This document shows, piece after piece, positions 27,593 to 37,203 of a stretch of DNA of 60,563 nt; position 1 is the stretch's first letter; every line of letters begins with the position of its first letter. This stretch comes from Methanobrevibacter sp. TMH8 (GTDB taxonomy: Archaea > Methanobacteriota > Methanobacteria > Methanobacteriales > Methanobacteriaceae): the NCBI RefSeq assembly GCF_020148105.1, contig NZ_JAHLZE010000032.1, positions 1-60,563 of the forward strand. The letters are read 5' to 3'. The notes below the pieces were generated by a model. It was not told the origin of the DNA and did not search any database. It saw nothing but the letters and a program-made list of their open reading frames with translations. The translations under genes were made by a program, and so were the position numbers.

Positions 27593-27980
27593 TTATTATT
27601 CTATTAAACTACAAATTTATAATTAAAAAATTAATATTAAATTAATAAAATTAATTGGATTTAAAAATAATCATATTTTTACATTTTTAATTATATATAT
27701 TAATTAATGTAATTTTAATTATTTATTTAATTATTTATTTAATTAAATTTTATTTTAATTAATTAAATTTTATTAATTAATTTCTAATTAATTTATTTCT
27801 AATTTAATTATTTTTTTAAATATTATATTAAATTTAAATATTTATATTAATTATTATTAGAATTATTTTTTTAATAATCTTTATAATAATATTTTATTTA
27901 ATTATATAAAAACAAACAACATATTTAAAAGTTAAATCTTACAAAATTATAAGCTAAATAGATATTTAAACGGTTTTAAA
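27593..27980. other. Gene-free AT-rich spacer
   Basis: About 390 bp of TTAATTAATTT-type sequence. A TATA-like TTATATAAA near 27902-27910 is well placed for cofE transcription. No gene is present. Confidence 0.45.
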
Positions 27981-28745
27981 ATGAAACTAGAATTATTAGG
28001 ATTAACAGAAATTCCTTTAGTAGTAAAAGGAGATAAAATTGCTGATTTAATATTATCCTCACTTGAGCAACAAAATATTGAATTAGAGGAAGGAAATATC
28101 CTTTTAATAGCTGAAACCCTAATATCAAAAGCTGAAGGTAATTATATTGATTTAAAAAAAATAAATCCTAGTCCACAAGCTAATGAATTAGCTGAAAAAA
28201 CTGGAAAAGACCCACAACTTATTGAAGCAATAATCAAGGAATCTAAAGAAATTATTGCAATTGGTCCAAACTTTATAATAAGTGAAACAAAACAAGGTTT
28301 TGTTTGTGCAAATGCAGGAATCGATGAATCAAATGTAGAAGAAGGTTTAGCTACACCAATGCCAGAAAACCCTGATAAATCAGCGAAAGAAATATATAAT
28401 TCCTTAAAAAAAGAAGTTGGAGAAAATTTAGCTATCATAATAACTGATACTCAAGGTAGAGCATTTAGAAATGGTGCTGTTGGTGTAGCAATTGGGTGTT
28501 GTGGAATCAATCCTCTTTGGGAAAGAGTAGGTGAAGAAGATCTTTATGGTAGAAAACTTGAAACCACAGAAATAGCTATTGCTGATGAATTAGCTGCTGC
28601 AGCATCTCTTTTAATGGGACAAGCTAATGAAGGAATTCCAGTAGTCTTAATTAAAGGATTCCTAAATTTCAATGATTTAAAAGATAAAAAATCAAGTATA
28701 AAACCATTGTTGAGAGAAAAAGAATTTGATGTTTTTAGAAAATAA
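27981..28745 (+). CDS. cofE: Coenzyme F420-0:L-glutamate ligase
   Basis: Adds L-glutamate residues to F420-0 using GTP, finishing the side chain of the hydride carrier F420. Recognised from the N-terminal GLTEIPLV, the central LIAETLISKAEGN, and the conserved IITDTQGRAFRNGAVGVAIG segment near 150-170. The 254-residue length is typical. It is 44 bp upstream of moeA and probably co-transcribed. CofD, which makes its substrate, is encoded at 45548-46447. Confidence 0.94.
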   Translation: MKLELLGLTEIPLVVKGDKIADLILSSLEQQNIELEEGNILLIAETLISKAEGNYIDLKKINPSPQANELAEKTGKDPQLIEAIIKESKEIIAIGPNFIISETKQGFVCANAGIDESNVEEGLATPMPENPDKSAKEIYNSLKKEVGENLAIIITDTQGRAFRNGAVGVAIGCCGINPLWERVGEEDLYGRKLETTEIAIADELAAAASLLMGQANEGIPVVLIKGFLNFNDLKDKKSSIKPLLREKEFDVFRK

Positions 28746-28789
28746 ATTTAAATAATTAAAATAATATCTTTAAAAAACAAGGGGAAAGT

Positions 28790-30040
28790 ATGGGAACTGA
28801 ATTTTTAAATATAAAAGAAGTAGATGAAGCTAAAAAAATTATAAAAGATTTATTCAATGAACTTTATCCTCCAAAATCAGATATTGTTTCTATTGAAGAT
28901 AGTTATAATCATGTTATTTTTAAAGATATTATTAGTTCAATGGATCTCCCACCATTTAATAGATCTTTAATGGATGGTTTTGCTGTTAAAGCTGAAGATA
29001 CGTTTGGAGCTAATGATGAACATCCTAAAATTTTAAAATGTATTGATAGTATTGAAGCAGGATCTTATAGTGAAAAAACTATTGAAAAAGGAGAATGTAT
29101 AGAAATAAGTACAGGCGCCCCAATTCCAGATGGAGCTGATGCTGTAGCTATGGTTGAATTTACTGAAAGAGGTTCTGCTATTGATGAAGAAAATGATATT
29201 TATATACTCAAAAGTGTAGCTCCAAATCAAGATTTAGCTCTAAAAGGATCAGATATAACAAAGGAAAAAACACTTTTAAAGGAAAAAACTGTCATTGGTC
29301 CTGACAAAATAGGTGTTTTAGCTGCACAAGGAATCAAGGAAGTGGAAGTATATAAAAAGCCAAGAATTGCAGTTATATCTACAGGCAATGAGCTAGTATT
29401 AGAAAATGAGAAAAATAAAAATGGAAATATCGAATATGGAAAAATTTATGATGTAAATAGCTATGCTATAACTAGTGGAGCTATTTCAAATGGAGCTATT
29501 GCAGAAAATAAAGGAATTGTAAAAGACAACTATCAAAAGCTAAAAAAACAAATTAAAAACTCTCTTGAAGATTTCGACATAGTTATTTGTTCTGGCGGTA
29601 CTTCAGCTGGTGTTGGAGATGTTTTAAGACATGTTTTAGATGAAATTGGAAAAGTTATCATGCATGGTATTTCTGTTAAACCTGGAAAACCAACACTAGT
29701 TGGAAAAGTTAATGAAAAACTTGTTATAGGCCTTCCTGGAAATCCAGTTTCAGCACTTATTATTTTTTATGTATTTATTGTTCCAAATATTAGAAGATTA
29801 TCTGGAAAAGGTTCTGAAAATATAGAAAAAACTAAAGCTATTTTAGCAAAAAGAATTCATTCCCCTAAAGGTAGAATACACTATAACTTAGTTCAGCTAA
29901 AAGATGGACTTGCTTATCCGATAGTAAAAGATTCCGGAGCCATCACTTCTCTTGCACATGCAGATGGTTATATCAAAATCTCAAAAACAATAGAACTTGT
30001 TGATGAAGGAAAAGAAGTTGAAATTACTCTTTTTAGATAA
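28790..30040 (+). CDS. moeA: Molybdopterin molybdenumtransferase
   Basis: Inserts molybdate (or tungstate) into adenylated molybdopterin, giving the cofactor used by formylmethanofuran dehydrogenase. Family motifs are DLPPFNRSLMDGFAVKAED (residues about 58-76), STGAPIPDGADAVAMVE near 105, and the MoaB/Mog-like CSGGTSAGVGD near 267. KPGKPTLVG and GLPGNPVSA follow near 300-323. The 416 residues cover all four usual domains. GGGGAAAG precedes the ATG. Its presence argues against Methanosphaera. Confidence 0.94.
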   Translation: MGTEFLNIKEVDEAKKIIKDLFNELYPPKSDIVSIEDSYNHVIFKDIISSMDLPPFNRSLMDGFAVKAEDTFGANDEHPKILKCIDSIEAGSYSEKTIEKGECIEISTGAPIPDGADAVAMVEFTERGSAIDEENDIYILKSVAPNQDLALKGSDITKEKTLLKEKTVIGPDKIGVLAAQGIKEVEVYKKPRIAVISTGNELVLENEKNKNGNIEYGKIYDVNSYAITSGAISNGAIAENKGIVKDNYQKLKKQIKNSLEDFDIVICSGGTSAGVGDVLRHVLDEIGKVIMHGISVKPGKPTLVGKVNEKLVIGLPGNPVSALIIFYVFIVPNIRRLSGKGSENIEKTKAILAKRIHSPKGRIHYNLVQLKDGLAYPIVKDSGAITSLAHADGYIKISKTIELVDEGKEVEITLFR

Positions 30041-30214
30041 TATATATTGAAATATATTCAAAAACAAGGAATATTTAAATGGTTTTGAATATAATTATAA
30101 ACATTATTAATATTGAGATTTAATAAAAAGAGAATAGTTAAGAAAATAATTAAAAAAGAATAAAAAAGAATAAAAAAGAATTAAAATGATTAAGAAAAGA
30201 ATTAAGGTGCTAAT

Positions 30215-30679
30215 ATGAAAATAGAGGACAAAATAATAAAAGATGAAAAATTTGCTATTATAAATTATAAAGGAAATGTTGAAGATATGGGAATTCTTAT
30301 TGGGAAGCTATTGGCATGGGCAGAAGTTAATAAAGTTCAACTTGCTGGAGCTCCTTTTGCAATATATTATACAAGTCCTCAAAATACAGCTCCTGAAGAA
30401 ATGATTTATGATATGGGAATTCCTGTTTCAGAAGATACTGAAATTTCTGAAGAAGGAGAAATAAAAGTTGTTGAACTATTAGAACATAGAGTTTTATCTG
30501 TCATGCACAATGGATCTTACAAAAATTTGCCTGATACTTATAAAGAAATGGTTGAATATTCTATTAAGAATAATTATGATATAATAGGTTCCCCTAAAGA
30601 AATTTACTACAATAGCCCTCATGAAGTTCCTGAAGAAGAGCTTCAAACTGAGGTTCAATTCCCAGTTATAAAAATGTAG
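30215..30679 (+). CDS. GyrI-like small-molecule-binding protein
   Basis: A 154-residue single-domain protein of the GyrI-like/AraC effector-binding superfamily, known for two SHS2-like repeats that bind small molecules. Supporting segments are GAPFAIYYTSPQNTAPEEM (about 45-63) and the matching second half GSPKEIYYNSPHEVPEEEL (about 127-145). No DNA-binding domain is attached, so it is not by itself a transcription factor. Ligand unknown. GGTG lies upstream of the ATG. Confidence 0.8.
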   Translation: MKIEDKIIKDEKFAIINYKGNVEDMGILIGKLLAWAEVNKVQLAGAPFAIYYTSPQNTAPEEMIYDMGIPVSEDTEISEEGEIKVVELLEHRVLSVMHNGSYKNLPDTYKEMVEYSIKNNYDIIGSPKEIYYNSPHEVPEEELQTEVQFPVIKM

Positions 30680-30689
30680 ATTTCCATTC

Positions 30690-30815
30690 ATTATTCTATT
30701 TTTTACATAATTTTCTATTTTTCTTAAAAGGAAAAATAATATAATTTTTCTTTTTAATTCTTTCTTAACTTTTTATTAGTACTTTCTTGAATTTTTATTA
30801 GTTTTTTTCAAAATA
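30690..30815 (+). terminator. T-rich termination region after the GyrI-like gene
   Basis: Several T runs (TTTTTT, TTTTCT, TTTTTC, TTTTT) begin about 20 bases after the stop codon at 30679. Archaeal RNA polymerase commonly terminates in such T-rich tracts. There is no hairpin. Confidence 0.4.
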
Positions 30816-30983
30816 CAAATTTTATTTTATTTTATTTTAAATATAATTAAATTTAAACTAATATAAGATATTTTATATAACCTAGACCAAATAATTATCT
30901 TTAAATATCTATTATTGAATTATAAAGATATTTTATATACAAAGAAAAACAAAAATATAGTAAGCTATGGAGGTAAGTATATT

Positions 30984-31130
30984 ATGGCATATGGTGTATC
31001 ATATGGTACTACCCCTACTGGTTTTGATCCAGGATTCTGGGGATGGATTATAATATATATTATAATAGCTATAGTGGTCTATTATATAATATATCGTTTG
31101 TATCTAAGAAGAAAGTATAAGAAAGAATAA
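30984..31130 (+). CDS. 48-residue membrane protein of unknown function
   Basis: The ATG at 30984 has a strong GGAGGT nine to ten bases upstream, which decides the start over an in-frame ATG at 30915. The product has a Gly/Thr/Pro-rich N-terminus (MAYGVSYGTTPTGFDPGF) and one transmembrane helix rich in Ile/Tyr. A strongly basic tail (LRRKYKKE) implies a cytoplasmic C-terminus. No family is recognised. The strong Shine-Dalgarno and helix support a real gene. Confidence 0.65.
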   Translation: MAYGVSYGTTPTGFDPGFWGWIIIYIIIAIVVYYIIYRLYLRRKYKKE

Positions 31131-31212
31131 TTGTATATAAATTAATCTTTATTCAATTTATATTAGAAGATATAACTGCTATTATTGGTTATCCTAAATT
31201 TTATTCTAATTA

Positions 31213-31345
31213 ATCATAATAATTAAAAATAATTAAATAAAAAATATCTAATTAAATGCATAATCTAAAAAAAAATAATTAAAAATAATTAAATAAAAAA
31301 TATCTAATTAAATGCATAATCTAAAAAAAATAATTAAAAATAATT
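31213..31345. repeat. Tandem 56-bp repeats
   Basis: A unit containing TATCTAATTAAATGCATAAT occurs twice, 56 bp apart (AAATGCA at 31254 and 31310), followed by a partial third copy. It lies between the small membrane protein gene and the convergent 75-residue gene. Confidence 0.75.
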
Positions 31346-31379
31346 AAAAATAAAAGCAAAAATTAATTCTTAAAAAATA

Positions 31380-31607
31380 TTATGCTTTCTTAAAGTTTAA
31401 TTCAACAACTTTATTTATTGGGAGCCAAGTAACTTCATCCTCACCATATTCTATTTTAATAAGGTCATCTGTTAATTCTATTGTTTTTACAATCTTATTA
31501 GGATTAGGTTTAATTCTGACATCAGTAACAACTGTTTCCATTGGAGTTCCGACAATAAAATGTAAAGTACTGTTTCTATATACTACTTCAATTCTTTTTA
31601 CAAACAT
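31380..31607 (-). CDS. Small protein of unknown function (75 aa)
   Basis: Predicted mostly beta strand (RIEVVYRNSTLHFIVG, LIKIEYGEDEVTWLPI), suggesting a small barrel. GAGG lies eight bases before the ATG, which supports translation. No family is recognised. It has no close operon partner: the next gene on the same strand starts at 32215, upstream, with a 320-bp gap. Confidence 0.65.
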   Translation of the reverse strand: MFVKRIEVVYRNSTLHFIVGTPMETVVTDVRIKPNPNKIVKTIELTDDLIKIEYGEDEVTWLPINKVVELNFKKA

Positions 31608-31927
31608 ATTATATACCTCATCAATTATTAATATTATTTTGTAATTTATAGCATAAATATTTTATCAAAAATATTGAAAAGATAATACAAATTATTGAAA
31701 AACAAAAGAATAAAAGAATTTAAAATTCAAATAGCTATACCTTAAAATGAAGGAATTACAATCAAAAAATAGTTGAATTTGCGGTTTAGATGCAGAATAT
31801 GTTGAAAAATTCAGAAATATAAAAAAATTAAAAATAGGGATTTTTATTATAAAATAATTTGAACAATATAATAAAAGATAAAAGTTAAAAAATAAAATAT
31901 AAAAATAAAATAAAAAATATAAATTAA
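31608..31927. other. Gene-free spacer
   Basis: About 320 bp upstream of the 75-residue gene. It includes a less AT-biased stretch at 31740-31810 (TTTGCGGTTTAGATGCAG) that has no open frame. Nothing is identified. Confidence 0.4.
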
Positions 31928-32215
31928 TTATAATTCATACTTTTTAATAAAATTTTCTTCTAATTGTTTCCACATCTCATGTTTATTGATTTTAGAATCG
32001 ATAATTTCTACTAATTCTTCCATCATACTTGTATTTCCATAATTTACAAAATATTCATGAGCCAAAATACTCCAACTATAATATTTTTCCTTTTCATCAA
32101 TAGGACTATTTAGGAGTACCATTAAATCCCTTCTTAAGTCATTAAAAAACATTCCTAAACGAATATTTTGTCTAGCTATTCTTCCAATTTCTTCCCTATC
32201 TTCTTCAGTTAACAT
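31928..32215 (-). CDS. Small alpha-helical protein of unknown function (95 aa)
   Basis: Highly charged, predicted all-helical 95-residue protein (EEDREEIGRIARQNIRLGMF at the N-terminus). No motif or membrane segment is visible. The Shine-Dalgarno is poor (TTGGT). Codon use resembles neighbours and the frame is cleanly bounded by AT-rich non-coding sequence, so I accept it as a gene. Confidence 0.6.
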   Translation of the reverse strand: MLTEEDREEIGRIARQNIRLGMFFNDLRRDLMVLLNSPIDEKEKYYSWSILAHEYFVNYGNTSMMEELVEIIDSKINKHEMWKQLEENFIKKYEL

Positions 32216-32402
32216 GATTTATACCAACTTAGATTTTTACTAATCTATTTAACTACTTAAATCATTTAAAAAAATATCAATTAAATACTTTATTAACCTA
32301 TTTATCTGCTTAAATCATTTAAAGAATATTTAATAAATATTTAATAATGTTTATAAATATTTATAATATTTCAATAATTTTTAAATAAATTATAAATATG
32401 AA

Positions 32403-33542
32403 TTATTTAATAAATTTTCCAACAATTTCCTTAAAGGAGTCAGTTATATAATTTCTCTGAGATTTACTCATACCATAAGTACTACATTTAAACCATTCAG
32501 TTTGCCCTCTTTTTATACCAACAATCTTTCTTGTTTTTAGTTCTTCATATAAGAAAAATCCTTTTCTTGGATGAATTTTAGAAATTTCATGTAAAATTGG
32601 AGTATCAAATCTAACAAGATCATGATTAGTTGGTTTTATTCCAATCTGAGTTATGCCATCGATTTCTTCCAAATTAGCTACAAATTCCCTTGATAATTTT
32701 ACTTCTTCATCCCATTTATTTACTCGTTCTATTACATGAGGAAGAGATGCCATTAAAGTAGCTATCGGAGCACCTCTACTAGTACATCCTAACATCTCAA
32801 TTTCTTTTTTCACATGCCTAGGAGAACGTTTTAACATAGTATCAGCCCATTCATGTTTCATTCCAAGTACACCAATAGGGCCTGAAGCAGCCATACTTTT
32901 ATGACCACTACCTACAACAAAATCAATATTCCACCCATTAGAATCAATTGGTAATCTTCCCATAGAATAAGCACAATTTAAAAGAGAAGGAACTCCTAAT
33001 TTACTACAAATTTTACCAAATTCATTTGCATCACTAAGATTTCCATAATTTCCATCAACATGAGTGAGAACAGCTAATTTAATTTCACCATATTCATCAA
33101 TAGCATTTTCAAGAGCTTTTTGATATATTTCCATATCAGTCCTAAACTCAGGATAATCAGAACTTGGTACCTCTATGATTTCAAGACCTGCTCGCTCAGC
33201 AGCTAAATGAGTAGTATAATGAGCATTTCCATCAACAACAATCACATCACCAGGATTACAAATACCATGCATAACTGCAAATTTACCTTCACGAGCCCCA
33301 TGAGTAGTTCTTACATCATCGACATTTAAAAACTTAGCTAAATCCTCTAAAAATCCCCCAATAGAAGGTTTAGCTATTTCATCTAATCTTCCAGCACAGT
33401 AATCACATACACTATACCCATCTCCAAAATCATATAAAGCTTCACGTGCTTCTTTTGGGAGAATTCCTCCCCTTTGTAGTGGATTTAAATTGAGATTTTC
33501 TCTCTCAACATCCCGAGTAATATTATAATTTTGACATTCCAT
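32403..33542 (-). CDS. pscS: O-phosphoseryl-tRNA:Cys-tRNA synthase (SepCysS)
   Basis: PLP enzyme converting Sep-tRNA(Cys) to Cys-tRNA(Cys) in the tRNA-dependent cysteine pathway of methanogens. The essential cysteines are present: CDYC (Cys46, Cys49) and a third in LGCTSRG near 258. The PLP lysine lies in [14 protein letters not shown] near 222. The 379-residue length is normal. GGTGA lies four bases before the ATG. SepRS, which supplies the substrate, and SepCysE are not in this window. It is 108 bp downstream of the TldE/PmbA gene. Confidence 0.93.
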   Translation of the reverse strand: MECQNYNITRDVERENLNLNPLQRGGILPKEAREALYDFGDGYSVCDYCAGRLDEIAKPSIGGFLEDLAKFLNVDDVRTTHGAREGKFAVMHGICNPGDVIVVDGNAHYTTHLAAERAGLEIIEVPSSDYPEFRTDMEIYQKALENAIDEYGEIKLAVLTHVDGNYGNLSDANEFGKICSKLGVPSLLNCAYSMGRLPIDSNGWNIDFVVGSGHKSMAASGPIGVLGMKHEWADTMLKRSPRHVKKEIEMLGCTSRGAPIATLMASLPHVIERVNKWDEEVKLSREFVANLEEIDGITQIGIKPTNHDLVRFDTPILHEISKIHPRKGFFLYEELKTRKIVGIKRGQTEWFKCSTYGMSKSQRNYITDSFKEIVGKFIK

Positions 33543-33650
33543 AAATTCACCAATTTTAGTATTTGATTATTTAATTTAATTAAGAGGTAAAATCCTTAAG
33601 CTATAAAATCCTAAAAAATAATAAATCAAGTATAACAATAACCAGAGTTA

Positions 33651-34964
33651 TTAACCAACCACTCTTAAATCTTTACACAATATTTTAGGAATAATAAAAG
33701 GACCATATTGTTTTATCTGACTAATTACACCTTCACAATTAGATAAAGCATTGAAAATATTTCCAGAAACCATAGCTTTTTTAACTGGTTTAATTATCTC
33801 ACCATTTTCAATTAAAAATCCATTGTTAGATTCTACTGAAAAATCTCCCGAAATAGGGTTAGCTGTATGAGCCCCTAAAACATCAGTAGCTAAAAAGCCC
33901 TTTTTAATTTCAGAAATGTCAATTTTTTCACTAAAATCAAAAATAACATTTGAAGGACTAGGAGAAGGAGTTCCAACATAAGAACCTCTAAAACCATTTG
34001 AAGTAGAATTTATATTTTCATCATTTGCCTTTTTAGCTGTATAACAATCATAAATAAAACCATTTAAAATACCATTTTCAACTAATTGGGTTTTTTTAGA
34101 TCCAGTTCCTTCATCATCATAAAATCCAGAGTTAAGACCACCATCAAAACTACCATCATCATATATAGAGAGATTAGTATCAACTATCTGCTTTCCAATT
34201 TTATCAGCTAAAATAGACCTTCCTCTTTGAACATTATCTGCATTAAAAGCATTTATAAAAGTATTTATAAGTCCCACAGCAGCATGATAATCTAAAACAA
34301 CATTCATATCAGAAGTTTCAACATTAACCCCACCAATAGAGTCTTTAGCTATTTTACATGTATCTCTAGCTAATTCCTCACCATTAAGATTAAAAAAACA
34401 AGATGAAATACCATCATAAGCAGTTGATTTTTCATCCCCATCTTCAGCGTTTAAAGCTATAAACGCAGAAAATCCAGTTGATTTATTAGATGCAGAGACA
34501 CCATTTGAATTAACAATTAAATTTTCTGATTTAGAAGCTGAAAATCCTCCAGAAGTTGGTTCACATCCTTCTTCCTCACATATATGAATGATTGATTCTA
34601 AAAAATCAGTAGATTCTCCAATTTGAATATTTTCAAATTTAGAATCATAAATGTTATTTACTTTAGCTGGTGTTGATTTTTCACAAAAACAGAAGTTTTC
34701 ATCTTTTTCATTAAGTTTTGCATTTGAAAAAGCTTTTTCAGCTAAATTTTCAATTTTTTCCATATCTGAAGTATAAGCAAAACCTAATTTATTATCAATA
34801 ATTACTCTTATTCCAATCCCAAGACTAATCTCCTCTTTAGCAAATTCAAGATTACTTTTTTGAGCATCAAATTGTAAAATTTCCTCTTTTTCTAAATAAA
34901 TTTCATAATTATCACAATACTTTGAAATTGCTTTTTCTGCATTTTCTGATATTTCAAACAACAT
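33651..34964 (-). CDS. TldE/PmbA-family protein
   Basis: A 437-residue member of the TldD/PmbA metalloprotease superfamily. The absence of an HExxxH zinc motif and the presence of LDYHAAVGLI and VSGNIFNALSNCEGV favour the TldE/PmbA subunit. In bacteria TldD-TldE degrade or mature peptides; the archaeal substrate is unknown and no TldD partner is adjacent. The start at 34964 is chosen because GGTGG is six to seven bases upstream; the frame's earlier starts lie inside the neighbouring gene. It is 13 bp after the phosphatase gene, so probably co-transcribed. Confidence 0.85.
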   Translation of the reverse strand: MLFEISENAEKAISKYCDNYEIYLEKEEILQFDAQKSNLEFAKEEISLGIGIRVIIDNKLGFAYTSDMEKIENLAEKAFSNAKLNEKDENFCFCEKSTPAKVNNIYDSKFENIQIGESTDFLESIIHICEEEGCEPTSGGFSASKSENLIVNSNGVSASNKSTGFSAFIALNAEDGDEKSTAYDGISSCFFNLNGEELARDTCKIAKDSIGGVNVETSDMNVVLDYHAAVGLINTFINAFNADNVQRGRSILADKIGKQIVDTNLSIYDDGSFDGGLNSGFYDDEGTGSKKTQLVENGILNGFIYDCYTAKKANDENINSTSNGFRGSYVGTPSPSPSNVIFDFSEKIDISEIKKGFLATDVLGAHTANPISGDFSVESNNGFLIENGEIIKPVKKAMVSGNIFNALSNCEGVISQIKQYGPFIIPKILCKDLRVVG

Positions 34965-34977
34965 AAAAAAATTCCAC

Positions 34978-35715
34978 CTAAATAAATTTTTCAATAGCTT
35001 CTTTAACACCATCACCATATTTATTTTCACAAACATAGTCAGCTATTTTCTTTAAATTTTCATCAGCATTTGCTACAGCTATTTTTAATCCACATACTTT
35101 TAAAAATTCAATATCATTCTCACTATCCCCAATAGCTAAAATTTCATCTACATTAAATCCATGTTTTTTAGCTACTATTCCAAGAGAGGTTCCTTTATTG
35201 ATATTTTTATCTGTGATATGAATAGCAAATTGAGTATCATAAACTTCAACATCAAAATCTTCCTTTGATTCTTTCAATAGATTTTTTAAAACTTTTTCAT
35301 CAATAGTTCTATAGATTGCAATTTCAGATAAACGACTATCAGAATCATCAACCATTTGAATTTGATTTCCATTTCCATTATTATTATTATTATTATTAGT
35401 TAATACAGATTTAAGATAATCAAAAGCTTTTTGAGTCTTTTTAAAATCACCTAAAACTTTTATTTTTTCAACACCTTCTTCATCAGGTTCTGAAATTACA
35501 CCGCCATTTTCAGCTACTATCCCTCCAGTAGCTCCAATTAAAATAGCTGTTGCATAAGCATAAAAGAAAATATTACCTGTAACAATAATTGTTGGGATTC
35601 CAAGTTCTTCAGCAGAACGTATAGCTTCAATCGCACTGATACATATTTTTCTATCTTTATCAGTTATTGTTCCATCTACATCTACAGCTATTGCTTTTAT
35701 TTTTTGTGTTTCCAT
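34978..35715 (-). CDS. Phosphoglycolate phosphatase, archaeal HAD type
   Basis: Dephosphorylates 2-phosphoglycolate, a by-product of DNA repair and metabolism. HAD motifs are visible: DVDGTITD (residues 12-19), VTGN near 44, and GDSENDIEFL near 197. Length is 245 residues, lengthened by an Asn-rich insertion (SVLTNNNNNNNGNGN near 105) in the cap domain, encoded by an ATT/AAT triplet run. It starts with ATG at 35715 and is followed closely by the TldE gene. Confidence 0.85.
   Translation of the reverse strand: METQKIKAIAVDVDGTITDKDRKICISAIEAIRSAEELGIPTIIVTGNIFFYAYATAILIGATGGIVAENGGVISEPDEEGVEKIKVLGDFKKTQKAFDYLKSVLTNNNNNNNGNGNQIQMVDDSDSRLSEIAIYRTIDEKVLKNLLKESKEDFDVEVYDTQFAIHITDKNINKGTSLGIVAKKHGFNVDEILAIGDSENDIEFLKVCGLKIAVANADENLKKIADYVCENKYGDGVKEAIEKFI
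35377..35398. repeat. In-frame ATT triplet microsatellite
   Basis: Seven consecutive ATT triplets (AAT/Asn on the coding strand) lie within the phosphoglycolate phosphatase gene. Slippage would change residue number without a frameshift. Confidence 0.9.
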
Positions 35716-35799
35716 TCAATCAACCTAATATCAAAATTTCTTCTGTTTACATTTAATTAGATAAATATTAAATAAACTGATGATAAATCTGTGATTAAA

Positions 35800-36861
35800 T
35801 TATTTGGCACTATATCTATGAGCTATATTACAAGTACCTTCTTTACTGACCATACAAGCACCTATAGGATTCATAGGATTACATTTAGTTCTAAATAATG
35901 TACAATCTTCCGGTCTAGCTACTCCTCTTAATATTGGGCCACATATACAACCTGTTGGAGCTTCTTTAACATCTTTCACTTCAATATCAAATTTTTCTCT
36001 TGCATTATATTGTGAAAATTCTTTCTTTATCTCCATTACAGAATCAGGAATTTTTGGAAAACCCCTCCATTCACGGCTTGTAACATCAAAAACATCAGCT
36101 ATTGCTTTTTGAGCTAATAAATTCCCTTCATCACGAACTGCTCTATTATATTCATTATCGATTTTAGCTTCACCCTTTTTAACTTGTCTTAAAATCATAT
36201 AAACTGCCATAAGAACATCCAATGGGTTAAAACCTGCCACAGCTTGTGGAATATTATATTCAGTTGAAAATTTTTCAAATGGTTTTGTTCCAATAATCGT
36301 ACATACATGTCCTGGTTCAATCAGAGCATTAAGATTAGTTTGACCAGAATCAATGAGGAATTTAAGAGCAGGAGGTATCATTCTATGGGATGAAAGAACA
36401 GAGAAGTTTTCAGGAGGATTATTAAGAATTTCATTTGCAGTAGTAGGAGCAGTTGTTTCAAAACCAGCAGCTATAAAAACAACTTCATTATCAATCTTTT
36501 CAGCCATTTCTACTGCGTTAGCTATACCATAAACTATACGAACATCAGCCCCCTCAGCTTTAGCATCTGCAAGAGAACTATTAGAACCTGGAACACGAAG
36601 CATGTCCCCAAAAGTAGCTATTGTAACTCCTTTGTCAATAAGTTCTAAACTTTCATCAATCTCTCGCGCAGGAACACAACAGACTGGACATCCCGGCCCT
36701 GCAACAACTTCAACTTCTGAAGGCAAAAGTGTACGAAGTCCATTTTCCATGATTGTATGTTCATGAGAACCACAAACATGCATAATCTTGATTGGAGTAG
36801 CTAACTTTTCGATTCTTTTAATTAATTCATTAGAAATGTCTTTCATTCCAGTACTCATCAT
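35800..36861 (-). CDS. hypD: Hydrogenase maturation protein HypD
   Basis: Scaffold for assembly of the Fe(CN)2CO unit of [NiFe]-hydrogenases. HVCGSHEHTI (near residues 28-37), GPGCPVCCVPAREIDE (near 56-71) and CICGPILRG in the C-terminal 4Fe-4S region are diagnostic, as is IEPGHVCTIIG. The 353-residue length is normal. Two adjacent ATGs at 36861 and 36858 follow AGGTG. Other hyp genes are not in this window. Confidence 0.95.
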   Translation of the reverse strand: MMSTGMKDISNELIKRIEKLATPIKIMHVCGSHEHTIMENGLRTLLPSEVEVVAGPGCPVCCVPAREIDESLELIDKGVTIATFGDMLRVPGSNSSLADAKAEGADVRIVYGIANAVEMAEKIDNEVVFIAAGFETTAPTTANEILNNPPENFSVLSSHRMIPPALKFLIDSGQTNLNALIEPGHVCTIIGTKPFEKFSTEYNIPQAVAGFNPLDVLMAVYMILRQVKKGEAKIDNEYNRAVRDEGNLLAQKAIADVFDVTSREWRGFPKIPDSVMEIKKEFSQYNAREKFDIEVKDVKEAPTGCICGPILRGVARPEDCTLFRTKCNPMNPIGACMVSKEGTCNIAHRYSAK

Positions 36862-37203
36862 AACACCTGTAAAATCGTGAAAATATAATAATTAATATGA
36901 AACCCTCTTTGAATCTCATTTTAAAGTTTTTTTAAACTAATTTATAATCAATCTATGAATATTTTATTAACTTCATAATATATAGGTTTTGTTATATCAT
37001 TCATCAAAACAAAATTATTAAAAATTACTACTAAATATACAATCATACTAACACTATAAGTCAAAAAGCTTAAGATAATTAATATGATTATATTATTAAA
37101 GGTATTTACCATATAATTATAATAGATAGTACAAACAAAGATAATTTATCATGAAAAATTATCTTTCAAAAAAAATTCTATATATTTAATTAGGAGGTGT
37201 AGA
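36862..37203. other. Divergent intergenic region hypD / ABC transporter
   Basis: 340 bp holding both promoters. A TATA-like CCTATATATT near 36978-36985 serves the hypD side. ABC-side candidates are less clear. No gene is present. Confidence 0.4.
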
